Assembly (NCBI GenBank): GCA_964474755.1
Contig: CAYYUG010000069.1
Location: forward strand, 1-22,389
Length of the DNA: 22,389 bases
Source: GCA-2717185 sp964474755
GTDB taxonomy: Bacteria > Pseudomonadota > Alphaproteobacteria > UBA8366 > GCA-2717185
Direction of reading: 5' to 3'
Positions 15,893 to 22,389 of this stretch are shown piece by piece (the first letter of the stretch is position 1; each line of letters opens with the position of its first letter). Under the pieces are notes generated by a model. It saw nothing but the letters and a program-made list of their open reading frames with translations, had not been told where the DNA came from and did not search any database. The position numbers and the translations under genes were made by a program.

Positions 15893-16228
15893 TCAGTCTC
15901 CAATCACGACCTGCTCGTCAACAACAAAGCTAGTTACGGTTTTGATGAAGAGTGTGCCGTCGTCGAACATCGTTCGCGCCTCCGGACTGCCAAGCGCGTT
16001 TTCCATACTCTTCCTATCGTCGAACCACATTTCGACAACACCGTCGATCTGCTGCGTCGAAGGCGGCAGGTCGGGATGGCGTGTTGTTTCGGTAATGTGG
16101 TTCTGCACGTAGCGGCGGATGCCCGGCACTTTCTGCGCCAGTGGACCGTGCACCTCCAGCCAATGTTTCGCAAAGGCCTCCGGCGTGTATGATTGTTTGC
16201 GGGTCAGGATCGAAACGCGTTTGATCAT
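15893..16228 (-). CDS. EthD-domain protein
   Basis: A 111-residue ferredoxin-like-fold protein of the EthD/dimeric alpha-beta barrel family: IKRVSILTRKQSYTPEAFAKHWLEVHGPLAQKVPGIRRYVQNH is the characteristic first half, and VVEMWFDDRKSMENALGSPEA the second. EthD was described as necessary for ether-fuel degradation alongside a P450; other members are small catabolic enzymes or accessory proteins. The start ATG (16228) overlaps the stop of the nitroreductase gene (ATGA), indicating translational coupling. Confidence 0.92.
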   Translation of the reverse strand: MIKRVSILTRKQSYTPEAFAKHWLEVHGPLAQKVPGIRRYVQNHITETTRHPDLPPSTQQIDGVVEMWFDDRKSMENALGSPEARTMFDDGTLFIKTVTSFVVDEQVVIGD

Positions 16229-16989
16229 CGGAAGTCAAATCCCTGGGTCTGCAGTTCCTCTCGTAGCTTGTCTCGCAGCGGTGGGTGGAACTTCTTGTCC
16301 ATATCATGCGTCCAGCTGTCTGGGGTCGTCGGTTTGTCGTTCGCTTCATAATGGTCGGCCAGGGCGCGGTCGTAATCGTCCAACGAGGCGATGGTCGCGT
16401 CCTGATCATATTTTTCGTAATGGATCGTAGCGCCGATATCCATGCGTGGTTTCTGAGGCGGTTGCTCTGCGGGCCAGCCGAGGCACATGCCGAAGACGCA
16501 ATAGACACGGTGCGGTAGGCCGAGGATCTCCGCTGTCTCCAGCGCGTTGTTTCGCACAGCACCGATCATGAGGCCACGAAGGCCTAACGACTCGGCCGTC
16601 AGATAGGCTGACATACCAACCAGCGCTACGTCGATGCTGGTCACCAGCCCGGTTTCCATATTGTTGCCATTAAGGTTGTGCTGATGCTTCATCAGCGCGT
16701 AGTCGATGCGCGTCATGTCGGCGCAAAAGGCGAGAAAGACTGGTGTTTCAGCAACATGTTTTTGACCACCCGTCACGACCGACAGCTTCTGCCTGGTCTC
16801 TGGATTGCGAACAACGATGACCGTATAGGACTGAATATTCGACGAGGTCGGGGCCCGAAAGGCAGACCGAAGAACCGCCTCCACCATTTCATCAGGCACC
16901 AGTTCATCGCTGTATTTGCGGATGCTGACCCGGTTTTCTAGAAGGCGAATTGTCTCGCTCGTATAGGTCTCGTTTGCAACGTCGGGCAT
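16225..16989 (-). CDS. nitroreductase-family FMN oxidoreductase
   Basis: A 254-residue protein with nitroreductase signatures: ENRVSIRKY (18-26), whose Arg20, Ser22 and Arg24 correspond to FMN-phosphate contacts, RAPTSSNIQSYTVIVV (45-60), AYLTAESLGLRGLMIGAVRN (128-147) and the NfsA-type VFGMCLGWPAEQPPQKPR (165-182). The length suits the NfsA/FRP-like group. It would use NAD(P)H to reduce nitro groups, quinones or other electron-poor substrates in the cytoplasm. AAGGA lies five to seven bases before ATG 16989. It is the first gene of a coupled pair with the EthD gene and divergent from the SnoaL-like/CoA-transferase unit. Confidence 0.93.
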   Translation of the reverse strand: MPDVANETYTSETIRLLENRVSIRKYSDELVPDEMVEAVLRSAFRAPTSSNIQSYTVIVVRNPETRQKLSVVTGGQKHVAETPVFLAFCADMTRIDYALMKHQHNLNGNNMETGLVTSIDVALVGMSAYLTAESLGLRGLMIGAVRNNALETAEILGLPHRVYCVFGMCLGWPAEQPPQKPRMDIGATIHYEKYDQDATIASLDDYDRALADHYEANDKPTTPDSWTHDMDKKFHPPLRDKLREELQTQGFDFR

Positions 16990-17050
16990 ATACTGTTCCT
17001 TGGAATTTTATGCAGATTTGCTCTTGCATAGCATGGATGATGCTAGTGGG

Positions 17051-17056
17051 TATAAT
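17051..17056 (+). promoter_or_regulatory. candidate -10 box for the SnoaL-like/CoA-transferase unit
   Basis: An exact TATAAT lies 34 bases before ATG 17090 in the 100-base divergent spacer. The nearest -35-like sequence, TTGCAT at 17024-17029, is 21 bases away, which is too far for a good sigma70 promoter, so an activator or another sigma factor may be involved. Confidence 0.35.
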
Positions 17057-17076
17057 CCATGCCGGATGGAGCCTCT

Positions 17077-17083
17077 AAAGGAG
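17077..17083 (+). promoter_or_regulatory. strong ribosome binding site fixing the SnoaL-like start
   Basis: AAAGGAG six bases before ATG 17090. The frame is open further upstream to 17000, but this site and the protein homology favour the ATG at 17090. Confidence 0.8.
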
Positions 17084-17089
17084 AAAGTG

Positions 17090-17473
17090 ATGAGCGCGGT
17101 TCCGACGGATGTAATGAATCTGATGAAGAGGTTCGGCAAAGCTTTCAACGAGGCTGATGTGGATGGGATCCTAGATTGCGTTACTGAAGGTTTCGAATGG
17201 CGGTTAGCGACTGGGCCTGACGCGCCCGATGGCAAGGTCGTCAGCGGACGAGAAGCAGTGCGCGAAACGCTGGCCGAACGTGATGCCACTCTTGGCGCTA
17301 TCCGGTTCTCTGAGGGCGAAGTTGCAATGGCGGGCGAGCGCGTACTCGGTACCTTTCGATTGACCGGCAGCTACGCGAACGGCATGCCGCTCGACGTGCG
17401 GGGCGTTGATATCTACACGCTTTGTGATGGTTTGATTGCCACTAAAGACAGCTACTGGAAACGGATTGAGTAG
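17090..17473 (+). CDS. SnoaL-like/NTF2-fold protein
   Basis: A 127-residue protein of the NTF2-like superfamily. The start MNLMKRFGKAFNEADVDGILDCVTEGFEWRL and the middle segment GKVVSGREAVRETLAERDA are typical of SnoaL-like polyketide-cyclase/dehydratase/isomerase folds. The end VRGVDIYTLCDGLIATKDSYWKRIE matches the usual last strands. These proteins isomerise, dehydrate or simply bind small molecules; no catalytic residue can be assigned here. The CoA-transferase gene begins 9 bases after its stop, so the two are probably one operon and may act on the same substrate. Confidence 0.88.
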   Translation: MSAVPTDVMNLMKRFGKAFNEADVDGILDCVTEGFEWRLATGPDAPDGKVVSGREAVRETLAERDATLGAIRFSEGEVAMAGERVLGTFRLTGSYANGMPLDVRGVDIYTLCDGLIATKDSYWKRIE

Positions 17474-17482
17474 GGGAAACAA

Positions 17483-20119
17483 ATGTTGGCGGGCACGCCC
17501 AAGGCGCTTGACGGTATTCGGGTACTAGACTTCACCTGGGTTCGCGCGGGGCCCTGGTCGACGCGCTGGCTTGGCGCTATGGGGGCAGAGGTCATCAAGG
17601 TGGAATGGCCGGCAAATGAGCGTGGCCGCCTGACAGCGGTTACACCAGAAGGGATTGAGCATAGTCTAAATTCCTCACCGACTTTCAACGACACGAACCC
17701 AAACAAAAAAAGTATTACCGTCAATATGCGCTCCGAACAGGGACTGATGGTGATCAAGAAACTGGTCGCCATCTCTGATGTGGTGACGGAAAATTTTAGC
17801 CCCAAAGCGCTGCGCAGCTGGGGTCTTGGCTACGACGTGTTGTGCGACATTAGGCCGGACATTATCTACGTCTCGCATTCCGGCATGGGACATACTGGCC
17901 GGCAGGGTGAGTACACGATGATGGGGCCGACAGCGCAGGCCTTTTCCGGTATGACCCATCTATCTGGACTGCCGAACAAGCCGCCAGCCGGATGGGGCTG
18001 GTCGATCCTTGACGACCTTGGTGGGACCAACATCGTCAACGATGTACTGGGTGCATTGCATCGCCGTAATCGAACAGGGCTTGGCCAGCATGTTGACCTG
18101 TCACAGATGCAGAATGGAGTATCGCTACTGGGGCCGGCCTTGCTTGATGCGACGGTCAATGGGCGAGGCTCTCGGCGTGAAGGGTTTCCGCCGGGCAACC
18201 GGGCGCACTGGCCTGGTACACCGATCCTGAACAATTATCGAGGGCCAACGGTGGCACCCCATAACGCCTACCGTACTGCGGGCGGCGGTTATAACGACTG
18301 GTGCGCGATCGTGTGTCACGGTGATGCGGAGTGGCGGGCCTTGATCACGGCGATGGGATCACCGTCTTGGGCGATGGAGGATAGGTTTGCGACGCTGACA
18401 GGCCGGCTCGAACACCAGGGGGTACTCGACAACAGGGTCGAAGCCTGGACAAAAACTCACGATAAATACGCTGTCATGAAAATCTGTCAGGCTGCGGGTG
18501 TGCGGGCGATGCCTGTGCAGAGCAGCGAAGACCGTATCGACAATGATCCACAGCTAGCGCATCGAGATTTGTTTACTGAAATGGAACATCCGGTGCTGGG
18601 CCGCAATAAGTTTCAGAATGCGCCTTTTAAGCTATCCAAAACGCCGGTAGCGCACCATTGCGCGGCACCGTTAATAGGGGAGCACACACAAGAAGTTTTG
18701 GAAGGATTGCTCGGTCTAAGCCACGAAGAGGTCGTGGAGGGCGTCGAAAATAATATCTTCTGGCCCAAAACGATGAACCGGTTCGACTATATCGATGAAA
18801 TCGCGACAATAGGTCCTTGGAAGGACGCGGCGGTGGCGACACCCAAATCGGCTGACGCCGTGGTGGACTCGGAAGCGAACGAACCCGGTCCGCTGGACGG
18901 GCTACGCGTGCTGGAACTGTCGGATGAGAAGGGCCAGTTCACCGGCAAATTAATGGCCGACCTTGGTGCCGACGTGATTAAAATCGAACCACCGGCGGGC
19001 GAGGGAACACGGGCTGTAGGACCATTCCTCGACGATCAACCGCACCGTGACCGCAGTCTCTCCTTCTGGCACTACAACACCTCCAAACGCGGTGTGACCC
19101 TGAACCTTGAAGATGAGGATGGGCGGGCACTGTTTCGTCGGCTCGCCGCGGCAGCGGATGTAGTACTGGAAAGTTTCGCGCCAGGATATATGGCGTCCAT
19201 TGGGCTCGATCATGAGGCTCTGAGGACCGACAATCATAGACTGATCGTCTGTTCGTTAACGCCGTTCGGCCAGTCGGGGCCGTGGCGCGATTTCAAGAGC
19301 AGTGACCTGACGCATTTGGCCGCCGGCGGTTTCATGGGCTGTTGCGGTTACGATGAAGCAGACGATCCGGAGCAAGTTCCGATCGCCCCTGGTGGCGGCA
19401 ATGCCTGGCACACTGCGGGCAATTTCGCTTACATGGCGATCCTTGCAGCATTGGTCTATCGCGACAGTTCTGGCGAGGGGCAATATATCGACGTGTCGGT
19501 GCATGACAGCATCGCGGTGACGACCGAGATGCATATTCCGACCTTTCTCTACCATGGCAAAGTGGTGACCCGGCAGACTGGTCGCCACGCCCAGATGACA
19601 CCAAATGCGCCAGGGCAGTTTCCTTGCCTTGATGGCAATTACGTCAACGCGCAATCAAGCCGTGTGCCGTTCAAACGTTTTGGTGATTTGGTAGCGTGGA
19701 TGAAGGAGCACGGGCTGGAGGAGGATCTGGAGGATGAAAAATACGCTACGTTGAAGGGAGTGACCGAACACGCCGACCATATCGATGGTGTCATTGCCCG
19801 CTTCGTCGCCCACCTGCCAGCGGATGAAATTGCTCATGGTGGGCAACAGCGGCAGTTTAACTGGGGCTCCGTTCGTGCACCGGAAGATCTACTGGAAGAT
19901 GAACAATTGGCCGACCGTGGCTTCTGGGTCGACGTTGTGCACCCGGAACTCGGCCGCAGCTTTAGATACCCTGGGGGTCCGGCCATACATAACGGCTCGC
20001 CTTGGCGCATCTCAAGACGCGCGCCGTTGGTCGGGGAACATAACAGAGAAATTTTTGGAGGCGAGCTCGGGCTCGACGATGCGGCGTTGGTCACCTTGGC
20101 AGAATCGGGTGTCCTTTAG
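17483..20119 (+). CDS. fused double CaiB/BaiF (family III) CoA transferase
   Basis: An 878-residue protein made of two tandem family III CoA-transferase modules (about 1-430 and 469-878). Usual members have about 400 residues and dimerise, so this is a covalent dimer. Both halves start with the hallmark strand (LDGIRVLDFTWVRAGPWSTRWLG; LDGLRVLELSDEKG) and GA[ED]VIK[VI]E. In the first half SILDDLGG places Asp177 at the catalytic position (Asp169 in formyl-CoA transferase). In the second half the equivalent GNAWHTAG has Trp642 or a neighbour instead of Asp. Both halves keep the TG[LE]GQ-[HY][VI]D[LV]S segment (199-207; 664-672). It should transfer CoA between a carboxylic acid and a CoA donor through the first half. 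GGGG precedes ATG 17483. Its TAG overlaps the convergent tctA stop. Confidence 0.93.
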   Translation: MLAGTPKALDGIRVLDFTWVRAGPWSTRWLGAMGAEVIKVEWPANERGRLTAVTPEGIEHSLNSSPTFNDTNPNKKSITVNMRSEQGLMVIKKLVAISDVVTENFSPKALRSWGLGYDVLCDIRPDIIYVSHSGMGHTGRQGEYTMMGPTAQAFSGMTHLSGLPNKPPAGWGWSILDDLGGTNIVNDVLGALHRRNRTGLGQHVDLSQMQNGVSLLGPALLDATVNGRGSRREGFPPGNRAHWPGTPILNNYRGPTVAPHNAYRTAGGGYNDWCAIVCHGDAEWRALITAMGSPSWAMEDRFATLTGRLEHQGVLDNRVEAWTKTHDKYAVMKICQAAGVRAMPVQSSEDRIDNDPQLAHRDLFTEMEHPVLGRNKFQNAPFKLSKTPVAHHCAAPLIGEHTQEVLEGLLGLSHEEVVEGVENNIFWPKTMNRFDYIDEIATIGPWKDAAVATPKSADAVVDSEANEPGPLDGLRVLELSDEKGQFTGKLMADLGADVIKIEPPAGEGTRAVGPFLDDQPHRDRSLSFWHYNTSKRGVTLNLEDEDGRALFRRLAAAADVVLESFAPGYMASIGLDHEALRTDNHRLIVCSLTPFGQSGPWRDFKSSDLTHLAAGGFMGCCGYDEADDPEQVPIAPGGGNAWHTAGNFAYMAILAALVYRDSSGEGQYIDVSVHDSIAVTTEMHIPTFLYHGKVVTRQTGRHAQMTPNAPGQFPCLDGNYVNAQSSRVPFKRFGDLVAWMKEHGLEEDLEDEKYATLKGVTEHADHIDGVIARFVAHLPADEIAHGGQQRQFNWGSVRAPEDLLEDEQLADRGFWVDVVHPELGRSFRYPGGPAIHNGSPWRISRRAPLVGEHNREIFGGELGLDDAALVTLAESGVL

Positions 20120-21663
20120 TCCCTCATTGTTTCCGCATTAGTGTCCTCCAAAGGGTCTTTCTTCTTTTTCTTCATAACCCGATCTTTGATGCCAAAATGC
20201 CAGATGAAGAAGAGGGTCAGCAGCAGGAAGACGCACGAGATCGGGCGGGTGATCAAGATTGTTAGGTCGGTCTTGTGCATCAACATGGTCTGGCGTAGCG
20301 CCATTTCCAGCATAGGTCCTAAAAGGAAGCCGATGACCAGGCAGACGATCGAGAACCCACTCTTGCGCATCATGTAGCCAATGCCAGCGAAAACTAACAG
20401 AAGGCCTACATCGAACATTGAGTTCGATGGGATATAGACGCCGAGAAAGCAGAAGACTGTAACAACTGGAAGAATGATCTTCTTCGGGATTAGGACGAAC
20501 TTTACCCAAATTGTGATGCCGATGCGGCCGATGATGAGGTGCGCCACATTGGCCATGAGCATCGAGGCGAAGATCGAATAGACTAGTGCGCCGTGCTCGA
20601 TCATCATCAGCGGGCCGGGTACGACGCCGTGTATCATGAAGGCACCGATCAGCAGCGCTGCTGCGACATTGCCGGGGATGCCAAGTGCTATTGTCGGTAT
20701 AAGGTTAGAGCCGACAACGGCACTATTTGAGGCTTCGGTAGCCTGAATTCCTTCTATAGTGCCCTTGCCAAATTCCTCTGGTGTTTTGGAGCCGCGTTTT
20801 GCGGCTCCGTATCCTAAGAAGGCGGCGAGTGAAACGCCGAGACCAGGCAGCATTCCGACGCCGGTGCCGATACAGGCGGAGCGTAGCAGCGTCTTCCAGT
20901 TCGCCCAGAATTCCCAAGGTGGCAGCTTGTTGTCCGCCTTGAAACCGAGGTCGGTGGTGATTTTTTCCGGCTCGCCAGTCTTCTTCAGCGTAAAAATTTG
21001 CGCCAATACTGAGCTAAGGGCGAGAACGCCGATCGCCATAGGCGTCAGCGAGATGCCGTCGAATAATTCAACTGTGCCGAAGGTCAGGCGTTCTGACGCG
21101 TCAACCGGGTCGAGGCCCCAGGTGCTGAGGAACATACCGAAGGCTGCAGCCATAATTCCTTTCGTCAGCGACTTGCCCGCTAGTGCAGCGATCAATGTGA
21201 AGGAAAAGATAATTATTGAGGTGAATTCCGGCGGTCCAAAAGTTAATGCTATGGCAGCGAACGGTGCGGCTAATAGGATTAGCATGCAGTCCGAAAACGT
21301 GTCTCCACAGACTGACGAATACAGCGCAGTCTTCATCGCTTTGAGCGGCTTACCTTTTTTTGTTAACGGATAGCCATCGAGCGCGGTTGCCGCCGCTTCG
21401 GGGGTGCCCGGCGTGTTGATTAGGATGGCTGGTATAGCGCCACCAGACGTGCCCCCCTTGTTCACCCCGACGAGGAAAGCAATGGCGGCTAGCGGCGAAA
21501 AATAAAAGGTAATCGGAACAAGGATGGCAAGTGCGGTAACCGAGCCTAGGCCCGGCGTCACACCAAAGATAATCCCCAGGGTCACTCCGCCGCAGATAAA
21601 CATCATGTTGGTGAGCGTAAAGGCGGCTTCGAAGCCCGCACCAAGATGCTGGAGCATTTCCAT
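20116..21663 (-). CDS. tctA: tripartite tricarboxylate transporter, large permease subunit TctA
   Basis: A 515-residue polytopic inner-membrane protein with family hallmarks: GVTPGLGSVTALAILVP near residue 34, NKGGTSGGAIPAILINTPGTPEAAATALDGYP near 70-100, and the second-half repeat GMLPGLGVSLAAFLGYGAAKRG followed by ATEASNSAVVGSNLIPTIALGIPG. The pseudo-duplicated PGLG and IPG motifs line the substrate path. A lysine-rich tail (KKKKK) lies near the C-terminus on the probable cytoplasmic side. Starts at ATG 21663 with a strong AAAGGAG seven bases upstream that overlaps the tctB stop. Together with TctB and TctC it imports a carboxylate using an ion gradient; the substrate is not necessarily citrate. 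The TAA stop overlaps the stop of the CoA-transferase gene. Confidence 0.97.
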   Translation of the reverse strand: MEMLQHLGAGFEAAFTLTNMMFICGGVTLGIIFGVTPGLGSVTALAILVPITFYFSPLAAIAFLVGVNKGGTSGGAIPAILINTPGTPEAAATALDGYPLTKKGKPLKAMKTALYSSVCGDTFSDCMLILLAAPFAAIALTFGPPEFTSIIIFSFTLIAALAGKSLTKGIMAAAFGMFLSTWGLDPVDASERLTFGTVELFDGISLTPMAIGVLALSSVLAQIFTLKKTGEPEKITTDLGFKADNKLPPWEFWANWKTLLRSACIGTGVGMLPGLGVSLAAFLGYGAAKRGSKTPEEFGKGTIEGIQATEASNSAVVGSNLIPTIALGIPGNVAAALLIGAFMIHGVVPGPLMMIEHGALVYSIFASMLMANVAHLIIGRIGITIWVKFVLIPKKIILPVVTVFCFLGVYIPSNSMFDVGLLLVFAGIGYMMRKSGFSIVCLVIGFLLGPMLEMALRQTMLMHKTDLTILITRPISCVFLLLTLFFIWHFGIKDRVMKKKKKDPLEDTNAETMRD

Positions 21664-21670
21664 TCGAAGA

Positions 21671-21677
21671 CTCCTTT
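21671..21677 (-). promoter_or_regulatory. tctA ribosome binding site overlapping the tctB stop
   Basis: On the minus strand AAAGGAG lies seven bases before the tctA ATG and shares bases with the tctB TAA (21676-21678), which suggests coupled translation of the two membrane subunits. Confidence 0.75.
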
Positions 21678-22182
21678 ACGTACGCCAGAAACGTAGTTGA
21701 AACGGATCAGGCAATTCGGACACAAATACGTACCAGGCGCCTTCCGAAAGAACGATTGGGATCGTTATGGCGATAACCAGCATAAGGTTGTAGTTTCGTA
21801 ATCCGGCAAAATAGAGGCCAGCTGCTAGCAACATGGCCATCGTCGGCTCGAACCCGATAAATTTCGTGCCGAACCAAGCGCAAATTGAAACGAGGATCCA
21901 TAGGCCTAAATTTTTAAATTCCTGCAGTCCTACGCCGGACGCTTCCTCACCAAACTCTTCATGTAAATCGTCATCAGTCTTGCGCGAGAGTAATCCCATT
22001 ATACCGAGTAGGACTGCGAGCAGTAGAGTAACGACGACCGCTAGGGATGGAATGAAACTAGGCGCCAGATCAAGTGCACTGTCAGGCGGATAGGTGTAGT
22101 GCGGAATTATTAAAAATAGGAAGACCAGCATCACTGTGCTGATTACCACGCTCGACCATATGTGCGTTTGTCGCAAAGGCAC
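21676..22182 (-). CDS. tctB: tripartite tricarboxylate transporter, small membrane subunit TctB
   Basis: A 168-residue protein with about four membrane segments (VVISTVMLVFLFLIIPHYTY; FIPSLAVVVTLLLAVLLGIMGLL; LWILVSICAWFGTKFIGFEPTMAML; YNLMLVIAITIPIVLSEGAWYVFV), the size and pattern of TctB. An acidic cytoplasmic loop (KTDDDLHEEFGEEASG) separates the second and third segments. Identification is strengthened by its place between tctC and tctA. The start is GTG 22182 with a GAGG site five to six bases upstream. It forms the membrane complex with TctA. Confidence 0.92.
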   Translation of the reverse strand: MPLRQTHIWSSVVISTVMLVFLFLIIPHYTYPPDSALDLAPSFIPSLAVVVTLLLAVLLGIMGLLSRKTDDDLHEEFGEEASGVGLQEFKNLGLWILVSICAWFGTKFIGFEPTMAMLLAAGLYFAGLRNYNLMLVIAITIPIVLSEGAWYVFVSELPDPFQLRFWRT

Positions 22183-22254
22183 TATCCTCAGAGAAGCGAA
22201 GGTCTTTGAGCGGGGGGCTGCTTTTATATTCGGCAGTGAACCCGCTGAAAACTA

Positions 22255-22287
22255 AACGCAGACAGGGGCGGAGGCCCTGTCTGCGTT
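22255..22287 (-). terminator. intrinsic terminator between tctC and tctB
   Basis: A perfect 13-base-pair inverted repeat AACGCAGACAGGG (22255-22267) with CCCTGTCTGCGTT (22275-22287) and a 7-base loop. Read on the minus strand the stem is followed by TTTAGTTTT, an imperfect U-tract. It lies 6 bases after the tctC stop and about 70 bases before tctB, so it probably ends or attenuates transcription after the binding-protein gene. Confidence 0.8.
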
Positions 22288-22293
22288 CGTTGA

Positions 22294-22389
22294 TTACTTG
22301 ATGTAACCGGTCGCCCTGGCAACCTTATCAAGACTAACAAGGGTCTGGTCGACGACCTTCTGAAAGTCGGCAGATGACAGGTAGCGTTT
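22294..22389 (-). CDS. tctC: tripartite tricarboxylate transporter substrate-binding protein TctC (C-terminal 31 residues)
   Basis: Only the last 31 codons are in the window, ending SLDKVARATGYIK followed by TAA (22294-22296). The sequence KRYLSSADFQKVVDQTL... matches the usual C-terminal helix of these periplasmic binding proteins, but the identification relies mainly on position: tctC, tctB and tctA normally occur in this order. The full protein would be about 320 residues, with an export signal at the missing end. Confidence 0.8.
   Translation of the reverse strand, partial: KRYLSSADFQKVVDQTLVSLDKVARATGYIK

Noticed and set aside
16014..16562. 182-codon minus-strand open frame overlapping the nitroreductase/EthD pair
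   Set aside because: Wrong frame of two well-supported, coupled genes; Arg/Thr-rich shadow composition.
20759..21373. 204-codon plus-strand open frame
   Set aside because: Antisense to tctA, whose family motifs are unmistakable; no ribosome binding site or recognisable domain.
1..22389. CRISPR array, insertion sequence, phage or toxin-antitoxin genes
   Set aside because: No regularly spaced repeats, transposase or integrase motifs, or small paired genes were seen on either strand.

Overview
The window reads as chromosome of a Gram-negative proteobacterium, most likely an alphaproteobacterium, although no marker gene settles this. The Gram-negative call rests on an outer-membrane OmpA-type protein and a tripartite tricarboxylate transporter (TTT). 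The gene mix (CaiB/BaiF CoA transferase, Ldh_2 reductase, EthD, SnoaL-like protein, isochorismatase-like amidase) is typical of metabolically versatile alpha- and betaproteobacteria. GC content looks moderate (not computed). I see no tRNA, rRNA, CRISPR array, insertion sequence, phage gene or transcription-factor gene.

Layout. 1-725 (-): alpha/beta hydrolase with a cysteine at the nucleophile position, running off the left edge. 1024-2511 (+): DHA2-type MFS transporter. 2635-4437 (-): two-gene unit of Ldh_2 oxidoreductase then a serine alpha/beta hydrolase. 4578-6518 (+): cupin-like protein and beta-propeller lactonase. 6531-7301 (-): SDR dehydrogenase, divergent from 7387-8325 (+), an HSL-type esterase. 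8704-9336 (-): isochorismatase-fold amidohydrolase, divergent from 9438-10400 (+), an aldo/keto reductase. This is followed by a tight operon 10546-13623 (+): fumarylacetoacetate-hydrolase-family protein, FAD-dependent dehydrogenase and a maleate-isomerase/Asp-Glu-racemase homologue. 13624-14273 has no convincing gene. 14274-15428 (+): OmpA-like protein. 15551-15889 (+): orphan C-terminal remnant of a Rieske ring-hydroxylating oxygenase. 15893-16989 (-): nitroreductase and EthD protein, translationally coupled. 17090-20119 (+): SnoaL-like protein and a double CaiB/BaiF CoA transferase. 20116-22389 (-): tctC (partial), tctB, tctA.

How it may work together (inference). This is an accessory catabolic region: an organic-acid uptake system (TctCBA), an exporter (MFS), several hydrolases for esters, lactones and amides, NAD(P)H oxidoreductases, a flavin dehydrogenase, an FAH-type C-C hydrolase or decarboxylase, and CoA activation. 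The isochorismatase/alpha-beta hydrolase/racemase-fold trio recalls the lower nicotinate pathway (NicD/NicF/NicE). However, key residues are missing from the racemase homologue, so the chemistry is probably different.

The most interesting points are several family members that lack expected catalytic residues: a racemase/isomerase homologue with no cysteine at all, a fused CoA transferase whose second half lacks the catalytic aspartate, an Ldh_2 enzyme without the conserved histidines, and a flavoprotein with a ketosteroid-dehydrogenase-like rather than fumarate-reductase-like active site. Together they suggest an uncharacterised pathway, but I see no clearly new class of defence or mobile system.
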